The notes beneath the pieces were generated by a model, which saw nothing but the letters and a program-made list of their open reading frames with translations, did no database searches and was not told the DNA's origin. Below, one piece after another: positions 1-11,526 of a DNA stretch of 50,846 bases. The stretch is from Chromera velia (Eukaryota > Sar > Chromeraceae): contig JAHBMJ010005813.1 of the NCBI GenBank assembly GCA_018398765.1, positions 1 to 50,846 of the forward strand. The letters are read 5' to 3'. Made by a program: the position numbers and the translations under genes. Positions within the stretch are counted from its first letter, which is position 1; every line of letters begins with the position of its first letter.

Positions 1-99
1 TCACTGACTCACTCACTGATTACTCATACACTCTTTCACTCGCTCACTCACTCGCACAGCACTACTCTCTCGCTCACTCGCACATCACTCACCACTCAC

Positions 100-1180
100 T
101 CCCTCACTTCTCACTTACCAACTCACTCCACTCATCCATCCCAATCCTTCCATCCAACTCACTCCACTCATCCATCACAATTCACTCATCCAACTCACTC
201 CACTCATCCATCTCACTCTCTCCATCCAACTCACTCCACTCTTCAATTTCAATCCCTCCATCCGTCTGAATCCACTCATCCATCTCAATTCACTCATCCA
301 ACTCACTCTACTCATCCATCTCACTCCCTCCATCCAACTCACTCCTCTCATCCATCTCACTCCCTCCATCCAACTCACTCCACTCATCCATCTCACTCCC
401 TCCATCCAACTCACTCCACTCATCCATCTCACTCCCTCCATCCAACTCCCTCCACTCTTCCATTTCAATCCCTCCATCCATCTCACTCCTCTCATCCATC
501 TCAATTCCTTCTTCATCCACCTCACTCCACTCATCCATCTCAATCCCTCCATCCAACTCACTCCACTCATCCATCTCACTCCCTCCATCCAACTCACTCC
601 ACTCATCCATCTCACTCCCTCCATCCAACTCTCTCCACTCTTCCATTTCAACCCCTCCATCCGTCTGAATCCACTCATCCATCTCACTCCCTCCATCCAA
701 CTCGCTCCACTCATCCATCTCACTCCCTCCATCCAACTCACTCCACTCATCCATTTCAATCCCTCCATCCGTCTGAATCCACTCATCCATCTCAATTCAC
801 TCATCCAACTCGCTCCTCTCATCCATCTCAATCCCTCCATCCATCTGAATCCACTCTTCCATCTCCCCCTTCCTCCACCTCACTTAACTCAACCATCTCA
901 ATCCCTCCATCCATCTCAATCCACTCATCCATCACAATTCCTTCCTCCATCTCAATTCCTTCCTCCAACTCGCTCCTCTCATCCATCATGCACAATCCCT
1001 CCATCCATCTGAAGCCAATCATCCATCTCCATTCCTACCTCCAACTCACTCTACTCAACCATCTCAATCCCTCCATCCATCTCAATCCACTCATTCATCT
1101 CAATTCCTTCCTCCAACTCACTCCACTCAACCATCTCAATTCCATTATACAAACAACTCGCGGCAATCACAAACCGATCA
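100..1180. repeat. Degenerate minisatellite of CATC/CACT blocks
   Basis: More than 1 kb is built from short blocks such as ccatccaactcactccact and catccatctcactccctc. They alternate with a 30-40 base higher-order rhythm and are slightly scrambled. Bases 1-100 hold a related actcactcact sequence. Both strands give open frames rich in WMEG/WMSG or ELDGGSEMDE repeats, which is the expected result of translating a simple repeat without stops. There is no splice, start or domain evidence for a gene. Confidence 0.9.
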
Positions 1181-2446
1181 ATCACAGATCAGTCTTCCAA
1201 ACCACTTCAGCCCAATCATTCCCATTCCACATTCACTTACTCAATCACTCACTTGTTCAGCTCCCCTAGCGTTTCGACGCTTCACCACGCTCAGCACGCC
1301 ACCACCTGCAACCACAACGACAATAATGTAGACATGCATGTACAATGTTTCCGACCGTCTTCATGCATGTAAACAGCAATACTCCACCTTCCTCTCCACG
1401 AAGGAAACTCACTCACCGTTACACCCCCGTCGAGAGACTTCGGACACTCCAAGCCTCTAAGCCAGAGAACAAGACACCCACACCTCTAATCCAAACTCCG
1501 AAGCGAACAGCGACACCCCACAACAACAGCACCACAAAACAACACCTTCCGATTGATCCTTCTCACCGAATTACCAACGGGATCATTCGCGAGCGTTTTC
1601 TACCTCTCTCTGCAACTGTCCTTCTCACCGATTTAATACCCAAATACACGCGAGAACTCTTGTGCCACAAACATAATGGTCCCTACATTACAACATTGTG
1701 GCTTATTTTGCTTCGAGAGAGACCAAACAACACAAACACAACCCCCGTTGCGTTGCTCCTTGCAAACCTGCACTTTTCTGTCCTCAACAGCGGAGGGGGG
1801 TTCAGACGTAGCGCGAAGATTCTAAGAGGGCGCGCTTGGCTCTCTTATATACAATCCTCTTACCACACTTCCGTCATTTGGTTTCATACACTTTGCAATT
1901 ATATTCACTTAAATGCACTTTCAAGCAAACTAACATACGGATCATGCACGGATTTTTCTGAATTCCGTACGTACCGTCACATACAACCGCTATATATAGC
2001 TATATTTATTAATCCTGCATGCTTGCACGCCGATCATGCATGCATGACCCCGGCAAATTTTCTACATGCATGCATGGACTATAATCGGTTTGCGCATGCA
2101 CGTGTATATACGTAGTCGATCGATCGTTCATTGGATCGATGCTCAACAACGCGGTTGTACTTAGCTACAACCTGTGGCACTGACCAAGAATTTTCATGTA
2201 CGCGTGAAAGACTATCGCATTTCCTGAAGGACTATCGGCATAAAGTGTCCAACGTCCTGAGTGTCCCTAACTTGGTTGGTTTCTGTTTCGGGGGATATCT
2301 TTCAGCGCATCATTCGTGAGCACTGAGCAGTTCCACAGAATTCGATTAGTGGGAGTTGTCCTGCGTCTTCGCGACTGTTGATTCGCAGCCGAGTACGGCC
2401 GTATTGACTGGCATAGGCACTCACTTGACTTCCTTCGGGTAGGAGA
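1181..2446. other. Intergenic, upstream of the GH16/lectin gene
   Basis: No convincing coding exon was found. The 256-codon open frame at 1345-2115 has no recognisable domain and its composition does not resemble the neighbouring exons. Around 2020-2110 there are many catgcatgcatg and gatcgatcgatc palindromic tetramers next to an AT-rich stretch (tatatatagctatattta). This could belong to a promoter region, but I cannot assign a start site. Confidence 0.5.
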
Positions 2447-5400
2447 ATGAAGCTTGGAGCTCTTTTGGCCCTCTGCGGTAGGTGTTGCTGCATGTTGTTC
2501 TGAGTTCACTGTTGCACAGGTTCATTCAATTATATAAGTGTTGTCCTGGTGTGTTTGCCCTCTTTCCCTGAGTCTTTGCAGGGGTCTCTGCTGGTGCTGC
2601 TGCACAGGCCGGTGAGTCCGTAGAGCAATCATAGTACACTCGAACTCTGCAAGGGTCTCGTTTACAAATGAACCCGTTCCTTCTTTTGTGGAAAGCATTT
2701 TTGATGTGCAAATGCACAGTTTTCACAAGTCTCTCTTCATCCTCTGTGTGTGTGAGTACAGGCTCCTCTCGTCGTCTGATGGACCCTCTTGTGGAGCCTC
2801 TTTCTGAGTCTGACCTCCTTCACATTCCTCCCGAGGGTTTCCACGACGACTTCTCTACAGGCCTCGACCCTGACAGATGGTATCTTCTCCAGAAGATTTG
2901 GGGGGCAGGGAACAACGGTGTTTCTCCAGAGAATGTGATGATGACGACAGACGACGTGGGGGGGGAAGTGAAGAACGTGGTTGTCTTCAAAGGACACGGA
3001 GACCAGTATGATGGTCCTGTGAAAGGAATCGTGAGAACCGGCCCCGGCCAGTATGCCGCTGACGGCCCCGGCCAGAGAGTCGGAGCCATGATGAGCACAT
3101 ACGACTACTTCAGAGCTGGAACCTATGAGGTTGAGATGAAGGCTGTGTGCGAGACCTGCCCGGAGGGGAAGCCTCTCGGTATGGTTGCTGCCGTCTTCAC
3201 CCACCACTACTCTGAGCACTACTCAGCCAGAGGGGACCTCGAGGGAGATGACCTGAACCCTGAGGACCCCCTCTACCAGCCTAGATTCAGACAAGGGAAC
3301 GCCAACATCGGGTACTGGTCTACTGTCAACTCGGGAATCAACGGTAAGGCTCCTCGTGAGGGAGGGGGGGGGGTAACAGGCGGTTTCTTTGAAAACGTGA
3401 AAGCTTCCCAAACTTTTCGCCTGTAAGACCTGCCATGTCTCTGCTCTCTGCCTTCACTCCCCGTCGGAGTGTCCCCACACAGAAAAGAATGGCGTTGGGT
3501 GTGGGCTTTTGCCTCTTGGTCCATTTGCCTTCCTGTCTGCCTGGGTGTCGAACGGGTGCCGGACTACTCATGTTCTGACTGCCAGACCGGTTTCTCCAGT
3601 CCCTCTCTTACGCTCGTCTGGCGTTCATACATATCCCTCTACCTGTCTTCTTGCTTGCATGTCTACCCGCCATTTCTTCTCGAACGTCATTTTGACTGCT
3701 TCGTTGCCTGTGACAGTCCCTTTCCATATCATTCAACCAAACCGCTTCTTTGTTTTCTTTCTTGTTTCTTAATTCCCCCCTTAATTCCATGCAGCTCCCG
3801 AAATTGGCAGAGCAGGACCCTGGTCTTGGCAGCAGGCTGGATTCCATACTTTTGAGAGTGTGATGGGAGCCCACTACCAGACCGTCACCACCCCCCCCGC
3901 CCACGGCGGTCCGTCAGTTACACCAACAAAAATCAGATGCCTTTTCTTGTCTCTTCTCAATCTGAGCTTTTCTTCTTTTCCCGTCGTCTCCTTTCGTTCC
4001 ATATCAGCACCACAAGAATCTGTCGATTTGCTTTTTCTGTGCATGATCCATCGTTCTTCCTTCTTCCTTCCCTCTCCTTGTTTCTGTCTGCATGTCTCTT
4101 CAGGTCAGTACCACAAGTACAAGTTCACCTGGACTACCCACCTGATCCCCACAGACCTCACAGACGCCGATGTTACCATGCACGGAGAACACCACTTCGT
4201 CACCAAGGTCGACAGTCCCCACCAAGGCATGGCAGCAGTGAAGGAGGGCAGCGTCTGGTCCGTTCCCGTCGGCAAAAAGGTGCAATTGTTCATTGACGGC
4301 ACCCTCATTGGCGAGTCCACAGAGCACGTCTCCGCAGTCGCCGCCAGACTCCAACTCGGCCTCTGGTTCCCCTCATGGGCGGGAGAGGCGCAATTCGAGG
4401 AAGCCTCCCTGTATGTCTCTTCTGTCAAGATCGCCCCATCTGAAGAAGATCCTTCTGTCTATAGACAGCCCGAGTCATTCCCCAACGATGGCGTTTTCCC
4501 TATTGTCCCCCAGGCAGTTGCATTCGTCGGACCTTCCACCACCACTGAAGCACCTACCACTGAGCCCGCCACCACTACTGAGCCCGCCACCACCACTACT
4601 GAGCCCGCCACCACCACCACTGAGCCCGCCACTACCTCAGAGGGCGCAGCAGCGGGTGAAGGCTGTACCGGTGAGGCCTGTCCCGACCCCACCCACTGCC
4701 GCTCCAAGTGGGGCTATTGCGGTTCTGGCGAGGCTTACTGCAACCCCTTGTCTCTCTACAAGCCTGAGGGATGCGCAGCCACTGTGACCGAGTGTCCCGG
4801 CGCTCCGTGCGAGTACTCCACCCACTGCCGATCCGAGTGGGGCCACTGCGGAGAGGGAGCTGCCTACTGTAACGACAAGTCCATCTTCAAACCCGAAGGA
4901 TGTGCCGCCGTGACCACTACCACCACCACTGAGCCCACTACCACCACTGAGCCCACTACCACCTCTGAGCCCACTACCACCTCTGAGCCCATTACCACCA
5001 CTACCACCACAACCGAAGAGACCACCACAACTGAGGAGACCACCACCACCACCACTACCAGTACCAGTACTACCACCACTGAGCCCACTACCACCACAAC
5101 TGAGGAGACCACCACCACCACCACTGTTGAGGAGACCACAACCACTGCATCCGACTGTGAGGGTGCCGACTGCGACCCCTCCCTGTCTGGTGCAGGCGCA
5201 GTCCCTTCCTCCACCTCCACGACCATCTGTGAGAACAACGAGGAGACCCTCTCCTGCCCTGAGGGCAAGACGATCGTGATCAAGGATGCCTGGTACGGCC
5301 GTGAGAAGTCCGGAGATGAGGTGTGCCCCCACCCCTCCATCCGAACTATCGAGTGCCATGCCGATATTCTGTCCCACGTCTCTCTGCTCTGCGGTGGGAA

Positions 5401-6812
5401 GGAGAGCTGCGTGGTCAAGCCGACCAACAGCATCGTGGGAGATCCCTGCTCCGGCACTTACAAATACGCAGAAATTGAATATGAGTGCGCTGGCTCTGAC
5501 TCCACTGTCACTGCCACTTCTGCATCGGATTCTGACGACAGTGCCTCCACACACACAGGCACAGGCGGCCCTGCCCTTGAAGTGATCCCCACAGAATTCG
5601 ACCACACCCCCTCTTCTTACTCTTCCCAGAAGACCTACACCAACCCCCTGGTGTTCTCCTCCATCGCCACCACCAACGGAGGCCACCCCGGCATTGTCGT
5701 GCCTGCCATGTCTGTCTCTGAGGAGGGCAAAGTGAACCTGTCCGTCTCCTTCCTTGAGCCTTCTTGCTACGACGTGTGGCACAAGAAGGAGAGAGCATCC
5801 ATCTTTGTGGCAGAGGCAGGCACCTACACAGTGCCCTCCGGAGGCAAGGTCGAGGTCGGCTCATGGATGGTGCCTGCTGACGGCCAGTGGCATGAGATGG
5901 AGTTCTCCGCCGAGTTTCAGAACGCACCCGCAGTGATTGTTGCCGTGCAGCACCCTGGTGATGCCGCGCCTGCATTTGTGAAGGCACGTCTGACCGAGAC
6001 GCACAAGGACAAGGTCTTGGTGGGTCTTCAGGGAGAGGGAGACAAAATGGGCAACGGACAGTTCTTCGATGGGACCTACAAGGTTGCCTTCATTGCGGTT
6101 GAGGAGGGAGTGGTGGAGTTCGGAGACTGGACGGCCTCAATTCTCTCCACGGTCAGTGAAAAGAAAGGAAGTCAACGTGTATCAATGCTCTCCGTTTTCC
6201 GTTTCCTTTTCGTCACAAGCTTTCTCCATCTGCACTGATCTCGTGCACCTCATTCTTTTGGTTGTTTTTTGGCGCTCCTCCCTAAGAGCTAGGGGAGCTC
6301 GTGGTTTTACATGATTCATTTCCCTCTCCGCTTCGTCTCTTGCTACTATCGTTTTTTGGAAGCACCAGCATAGATTTTCAAGTTCTTCTTATGAGCTGCT
6401 TGTCTTGTCGTGCCTCCCTGAATGCATGCAGCCTGAGGAGATGACTGAGAAGACGCGCCCGGTTGCCTTCAGCGACTCCGCACTCTTCTCGAAAACCCCT
6501 GCCGTCTTTGCCTCAGTTGCCACTTACAACGGACCCAATGCAGTGGACGTGCGAGGCAGAGGAGCGAACAACAGGGGTGCGAAAATCTACCTGGATGAGG
6601 ACGGCTGCCGGTACAGACCCAACGGCAGAAGCATCCGGAGAAGCCGCCGTCATCCTATGAAGGAGATCGTGAACGTCCTTGCTCTCGTGAAGACTGAAGA
6701 GACTCTGGAAGAAGGAGAGACGGGAAGTAGCAGGAGACTCAGAGGTGGTATCGAGAGCAGCACTTCCTCTCTGAGGAAATTGGCCCAATCCATTCTCGGA
6801 AGTTTCTTTTAG
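2447..6812 (+). CDS. Secreted GH16-like protein with hevein-like and SUEL lectin modules
   Basis: Six-exon model: 2447-2477, 2582-2611, 2762-3343, 3795-3908, 4104-6151, 6432-6812. All junctions keep phase and use GT..AG; the product is 1061 aa. Residues 1-20 form a signal peptide ending AAAQA. Residues about 45-365 resemble a GH16 glucanase/carrageenase fold (YEVEMK, YHKYKFTW, LFIDG, LGLWFPSWAGE). Then come Thr-Pro-Glu linkers and two hevein-like chitin-binding modules (about 437-520; cores CRSKWGYCG and CRSEWGHCG). A Thr-rich linker leads to a SUEL/rhamnose-type lectin domain (about 624-715; WYGR, DPCSGTYKYAEIEYEC). About 760-1061 holds repeats of a lectin-like beta module (VFSSIATTNGG.., VFASVATYNG..). 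It probably acts on or binds cell-wall polysaccharide outside the cell. The GH16 ExDxE active-site motif is not intact (EIGRA), so the domain may only bind. The two small first exons are supported by phase and signal-peptide logic only. Confidence 0.83.
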
Positions 6813-8000
6813 TTGAGTTCAGATTCACTTAATTTTCTCTTTTCATTGCTTCTCGAGAGGATTTGGAAAGGCAGACAAAAATCACTTCATGGAAACGGTC
6901 ACGTTCAGTTTTTTTTTTTTTTTGTGGGGAAGAGCAGCAACTAAAGTCGAAAGCCTCTAATCTTTGTGGGTGGAAAGCAACGATGGAAGGAATGGGGACT
7001 GTGAAGTCTCTCTCCGTCCGTCTTCTTTCTTTTCTTGATCGATCGATCGATCTTGCCGTAATTATTTGTTTGTCTCTTCATGAAATGGGGGATGCATGTA
7101 TCGAAAAGTGACAGGTCCTTTCTCTCTCTTCTCTTTTCCTAAAGAGGCAGGTCTATCCTCGGCCTCTTTTTCTCTCTCTCTCTCCCTCTTTACATGATCG
7201 CCAGGCATGGGTGACCAAAATACTTCCGTTCTGTAGGGGAAAGAAGGCTCTCGTAAAATGCGAAAATTCAATCCCCTTGCAGAAAGAAATGTCGGAAGGA
7301 ACTCGGGACTTCCTCTTTTGTTTCTTTCCTTCCAAAAAGGAAGGAGTGGAATGAACAATCTCAAAATGGGGGGGAGTTGCCTCTAGATACATGCATGGGT
7401 GATCTGCAGTACGTATACACGTTTTCTTCAACGATCAAAGAAAGAAGCAATAGAGTTCTGTATCATGCGTCACCTATCCAATGTGTACAGGAATCGCACG
7501 GAAGAAGTATCCATGCAATGGTGCTTCCTTGAAAATCCTGAATCCACTGATCCATCAAGCACGCTTTGTAGTCGTCACACAGAAGTGTAAGGAGTGATTC
7601 ATTCATACATTCTTTCGTCCCTTCATCACCTCTGCATCGCGCAGTCCGGAAAAAAGGTTACAGATCGTAAAACGTACCAGTCCGAGTCAGTCTCTCTTTC
7701 CTTCAGATCGACTGATGGAAGAATCCAGAGAGGTTCTGCCTGTTGCATGCTACGGTGCGGCTGTAACTGTCGGATGCGAATCTCGAGTCCGAGTCTGGGA
7801 CCCTGAGTCAAAAAGTCTCACAGGAAGTCAAAGTCGTGCATGGAGTTACGGAACATGCATGATTCCGAACATCTATGGTCAATAAATTTAATTCAAGTTC
7901 TGTCTTAAAAAAAGGTAAATCCAGTTCAAAATATTAACTTAATCACATCTAAGGTCATATTGATCTAACAAAGGGAATGCTGAGGGATCTGGTGATCAAG
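6813..8000. other. 3' flank of the GH16/lectin gene, no gene seen
   Basis: The sequence after the stop contains a T-run, a gatcgatcgatcgat run near 7040 and scattered pyrimidine tracts. Small open frames here (for example 6863-7111 and 7399-7590) lack domain signatures and normal coding composition. The first part is presumably 3' UTR. I see no clear polyadenylation signal that would fix its end. Confidence 0.45.
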
Positions 8001-8008
8001 TCGCAAGG

Positions 8009-8243
8009 CTAGGCGACGCACAGTGGTAAAAAAAAAAAAAGAATAGACATGTCAAATTTTTTTTTTTTTTTTTTAGTCTGGTGGTTAAAGGTCCAAGCAA
8101 ACTTAGCAAACGTAGGTTTTGTAGTTAGATATGTTTTTGTTATATGTTTGGCACTTCCAATAAAATAATAAAAAAAAAAATAAAAAAGATTAGGCTTCTC
8201 AAGATTTTTTTTTTCTTTTTTTTTATCACTGTGCGTCGCCTAG
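8009..8243. mobile_element. Short non-autonomous inverted-repeat element (MITE), 235 bp
   Basis: The ends are inverted copies of ctaggcgacgcacagtg, followed by g/a, t and an A-tract. The element is flanked by a perfect 8-bp direct repeat, tcgcaagg, at 8001-8008 and 8244-8251. The inside is A/T-tract rich and has no ORF. An 8-bp target duplication is typical of hAT-superfamily insertions, so a hAT-type MITE is the best guess. The TIR sequence is unrelated to the other elements in the window. Confidence 0.87.
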
Positions 8244-8737
8244 TCGCAAGGTCACTACGTGTGTCTCTCTAATAATGATGGAACGATTTATTTTCTAGTT
8301 TATTCTCGATTGATGTTGATCATGTCACAAGGTCAGTCAGTTAGTCAGTCAGTCAGCTACTCGGTCAGTAACCGTCAGTCAGTCAGTCAGTCAGTCATGT
8401 TCTTCATTTTGCCCCTTCTTTAATTAAATGCCTTCTTTTCTAGCTTCTTTTTCTTTTTGGTCTTATACCAGGTGACCTTCCCTTGTGCGTGTATGTCTGC
8501 TAGCGTGTATGCGACTCTAGCTCTGTTTTTTAGCGTTCATCATCAGGTGTGCACATACATAAAGGCAAGAATGCAAGCAGCGCACCACAGAGCAGCCAGC
8601 GGGTGCCTGCGGGGTACCAAGGAAGAGGTGCGAACTAGAGTGCGAAGAGTGAGCGTTAGGGGAAGGGCAACAGTAGCAGTAGCACTCGCATAGACGGAGT
8701 GACGATAGGCCACTCCTAATGGAACAAGCAAGGTCGT

Positions 8738-9397
8738 TAGTGACCATGTTTGATTTGATTTGAGGTAAGGCTTAAGCTCAAATCAAATATCCAGTCAGGG
8801 AGGATCTAGTGTTTAAAGACTTATCAAATACGATCAAATATTTGATTAATATGACTTTCAACCTCAAATATGAAGGCCCCGAAAAAACTTTTGCAAGTAC
8901 CGATCCGTCAGCAGCTCCCACCACCGATTGATTTGACTCACATTGAAGAAAGTGATCATGAAGAAGAGGAAAAGGAAGTGCCATAAAGCTGAGTGATTGT
9001 CACCTCAATTTTGGTACGTGCTCTAACTTTATCGTATCAACAAAAAGTTATATACAATTTTAAATCTATCAATTTTACGTTCTTAATCTCTATTAGTACT
9101 AGAGTGAGTCTCAGTGACTAGTGTATATACACTGCCACACAGGCATATTTTTTTTACGGAACTGATAAGTTATAATTATATATATATTTTTTTAAATTTT
9201 TGAAACACACATCAGAAATGTTCTGATAACTATTGTCATGAGAAAAATGATCAGAGTGACAGTAAGTCAGTGACTCAGTGAGGAACCCTAAGAGGTTAAC
9301 CTCAAATCTTACCTCAAATATCAAATATTTGAGGTTGAAGCTCAAATTAAATCAAATCAAATCAAATCAAATATAATCAAATCAAACATGGTCACTA
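8738..9397. mobile_element. Non-autonomous inverted-repeat element, 660 bp
   Basis: Perfect 23-bp terminal inverted repeats start tagtgaccatgtttgattt; the right end is the exact reverse complement. Inside each end are runs of (tcaaa)n/(tttga)n, giving long imperfect subterminal complementarity. Flanks are aaggtcgt (8730-8737) and aaggtcga (9398-9405), a 7-of-8 match that suggests an 8-bp target duplication. The TIR begins TAGTG, compatible with the hAT consensus YARNG. No transposase is encoded. Confidence 0.85.
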
Positions 9398-9725
9398 AAG
9401 GTCGATCGTAGGAAGACATGGAGAGTTCATAGGTGGTTGAGGTCGATACTAGATTGAACTAACAGGCAAAGTCTGAGGCACTGCATACCTGTTATTCTGT
9501 GATCCCTCTGCCAGTGATTCTCTCTATATATCGTACATCGATCGCCCAGTTTCGGTTTACAATCTCTGAAGTCTTTTTCATAAACTATAAAGAGTTAGAA
9601 ATTGAAACTAACAGTGCTTATACATCTTAACTTGACTTACAAACGTTGTCAGTTTGAGCTTCTAACTCTAGTTCTAACTCTTTGTAGTTGCCAAAAAAAG
9701 AATATATAAAAATTGACATCAAAAA

Positions 9726-9994
9726 TAAATCAGAACGGCGCAATGCGCGCGCGAATATTTGCAAGCGTGCAGAACGGCGCAATGCGCGCGCGAATATTTG
9801 CAAGCGTGCAGAAATAAAATGCATGCATGCAAAAGCATGTTTGAGGCAATTCAAATTGACGTTCATGCATTCGTAGTCAATGCAAGACACAAAAGCAGAC
9901 AAAGACTACTCTGGGCAACTGCCAGAGGTTTCGAAATCAGAACGGCGCAATGCGCGCGCGAATATTTGCAAGCGCATTGCGCCGTTCTGATTAA
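9726..9994. mobile_element. Small element with 22-bp inverted repeats and internal 39-bp direct copies
   Basis: The left end (9726-9747) and right end (9973-9994) are perfect 22-bp inverted copies of a sequence containing cagaacggcgcaatgcg. A 39-bp unit (agaacggcgcaatgcgcgcg..) occurs in tandem at 9732 and 9771 and again at 9939. The last copy runs straight into its own reverse complement, so 9936-9994 can fold into a long GC-rich hairpin. No target duplication was seen. It could be a MITE or foldback element. Confidence 0.65.
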
Positions 9995-11194
9995 ATAAAA
10001 GGTATGTATTGCCATATAAAAAATTAATACCATTATTAATTTTTTATAATGGAGATTCTAGGAAATTGAAAGTCTCTTCCAACAGCTGAGATCCTATGTT
10101 GTCTGTTCACAAATATGTCGGTAGGAGCACACAGTTAATCTATTATAATCCAGTACAATCTAACAGGCTGCTGTCTGATTCAATTGGAATTTATCGAATA
10201 TATGCTAATTACATGACATACAAAAAACGCATGCATGCGAAAAACCATCGGAGACTGAAGCTTCGCATACACGCCGAGCTAAACATTAATAGTTTGAAAT
10301 CAGCATGCCAATTAATCGTAGTATTACGTCGATCCTTGCAAGCCGATGGATAGACCGTAGGCATGATTAGAGAACACACGTAGTGTCCCGCGTGCGACGC
10401 CCCTCCGTATCCATACCGCTGTCTTTTATCTATCGCTGACGGTTCTCAAGTGCACTTGCGGAAGCAAACGACAACAAAAGGCCGTAACGTTGAAAATCAG
10501 TCATATGTAGATTATTTTGGAACAAAACAAAGAAAGGACAAACGCGCCTTCCAAAGAGAACGAAGACCATCATCACCAGTCCGACGGAGTGCAGACATGA
10601 ACAAATCAAGCAAAAACAAAACAGGCCATCTTAAAATATACAACTCCAAAAACAGAAAAGTAAGTTTGTCAACCAAGATAACCGCAGGTGCATTACAAGA
10701 AAGAAATGTCCGGATAAGATGAGAGGATATTAGGCCCTTCTTAGCCGAAACAGAAGGAACACAGGAGAAAGCATACATCAGACGCACTCTACGAAGTGAA
10801 GGTAGGTTAGGAAAAGACGACCATCCTCCAGAAATGGGCAACAGAAAAAAAGTAACCAAATTACGAAAGAAATTAAAAAGAACATCACGGTTAGGATTAA
10901 CAGCAGCAAAAAGCAAAATCGAAGGAGATTCCGGCAAAGAAAAAAGATGCAGACCAAGCACCGTAGATCTCTTCTGTATACTTTTTTTTTGTACACTTTT
11001 ATAGGGAACAACAATATGATAATTTATTCAAGAAAATTATTATCATTGAATAAGATTATTATTAAAAATAATTAAATAATAATTAAATTCATAAAAATTG
11101 TGATTATGATTGTTGTCAACTAGGTCGGCGATTTGTTGTGGTTAAAGCGGGTAAGCCTGAATAGCATATCATGCTGCATATGTATTCTCAGTCG
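9995..11194. other. AT-rich intergenic stretch
   Basis: A small inverted repeat at 10010-10052 (ataaaaaattaat / attaattttttat) could form a hairpin. 10980-11110 is extremely A/T rich. A 149-codon open frame at 10512-10961 (-) has no recognisable domain and I do not call it a gene. Nothing else could be supported. Confidence 0.4.
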
Positions 11195-11526
11195 AAAAGA
11201 GAATGACCAAATGATGGTTAAACGGAATGCAGAGCTAGATCTCCATGATGGTGAAACTACTTCATGAAATAGTCTGTCCGTCAAGGTAAAGTAGAACGAA
11301 CAGCCGAAAAGCGTTCGATCAGCTAGTGCTGCATGAAGTGAATCGATCTGAACTGGCTGGTGCTGAATACGCGTGGCACAAATCGTACAAAATCGAATGC
11401 GCGCGCGGTAATCCTATCCCGGCCAGCACAGCGCTTCGGCACTGCGCGGCACGGCCTGCACACTCGGCCCACCGGGTCCAGAAGTAAACATGGATACGCA
11501 GCAGGCTGGTACCCTATACTTCAACT
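11195..11526. repeat. Dispersed direct repeat, copy 1
   Basis: This 332-bp segment recurs in the same orientation at 12746-13079 at well over 90% identity by eye. It starts aaaagagaat and ends ggtaccctatacttcaact. The ends lack the TG..CA of an LTR and no target duplication was found. It is therefore described as a dispersed repeat rather than an LTR. The inner part is GC-rich (gcgcgcggtaatcctatccc). Confidence 0.85.

Noticed and set aside
175-840. Long frames rich in WMEG/WMSG or ELDGG repeats
   Set aside because: They are translations of the CATC/CACT minisatellite, open on both frames of the same strand because the repeat lacks stops.
4637-5782. 381-codon minus-strand frame opposite the GH16/lectin gene
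   Set aside because: It is the shadow of the Thr/Pro/Glu-rich exon: Gly/Val-rich composition follows from the reverse of ACC/ACT codons. The plus strand shows real domains.
8070-8130. tRNA-like stretch (tggtggttaaaggtccaagc) as a tRNA or SINE head
   Set aside because: An A-box-like string is present but there is no B box (GGTTCGANTCC) or cloverleaf. It lies inside the MITE.
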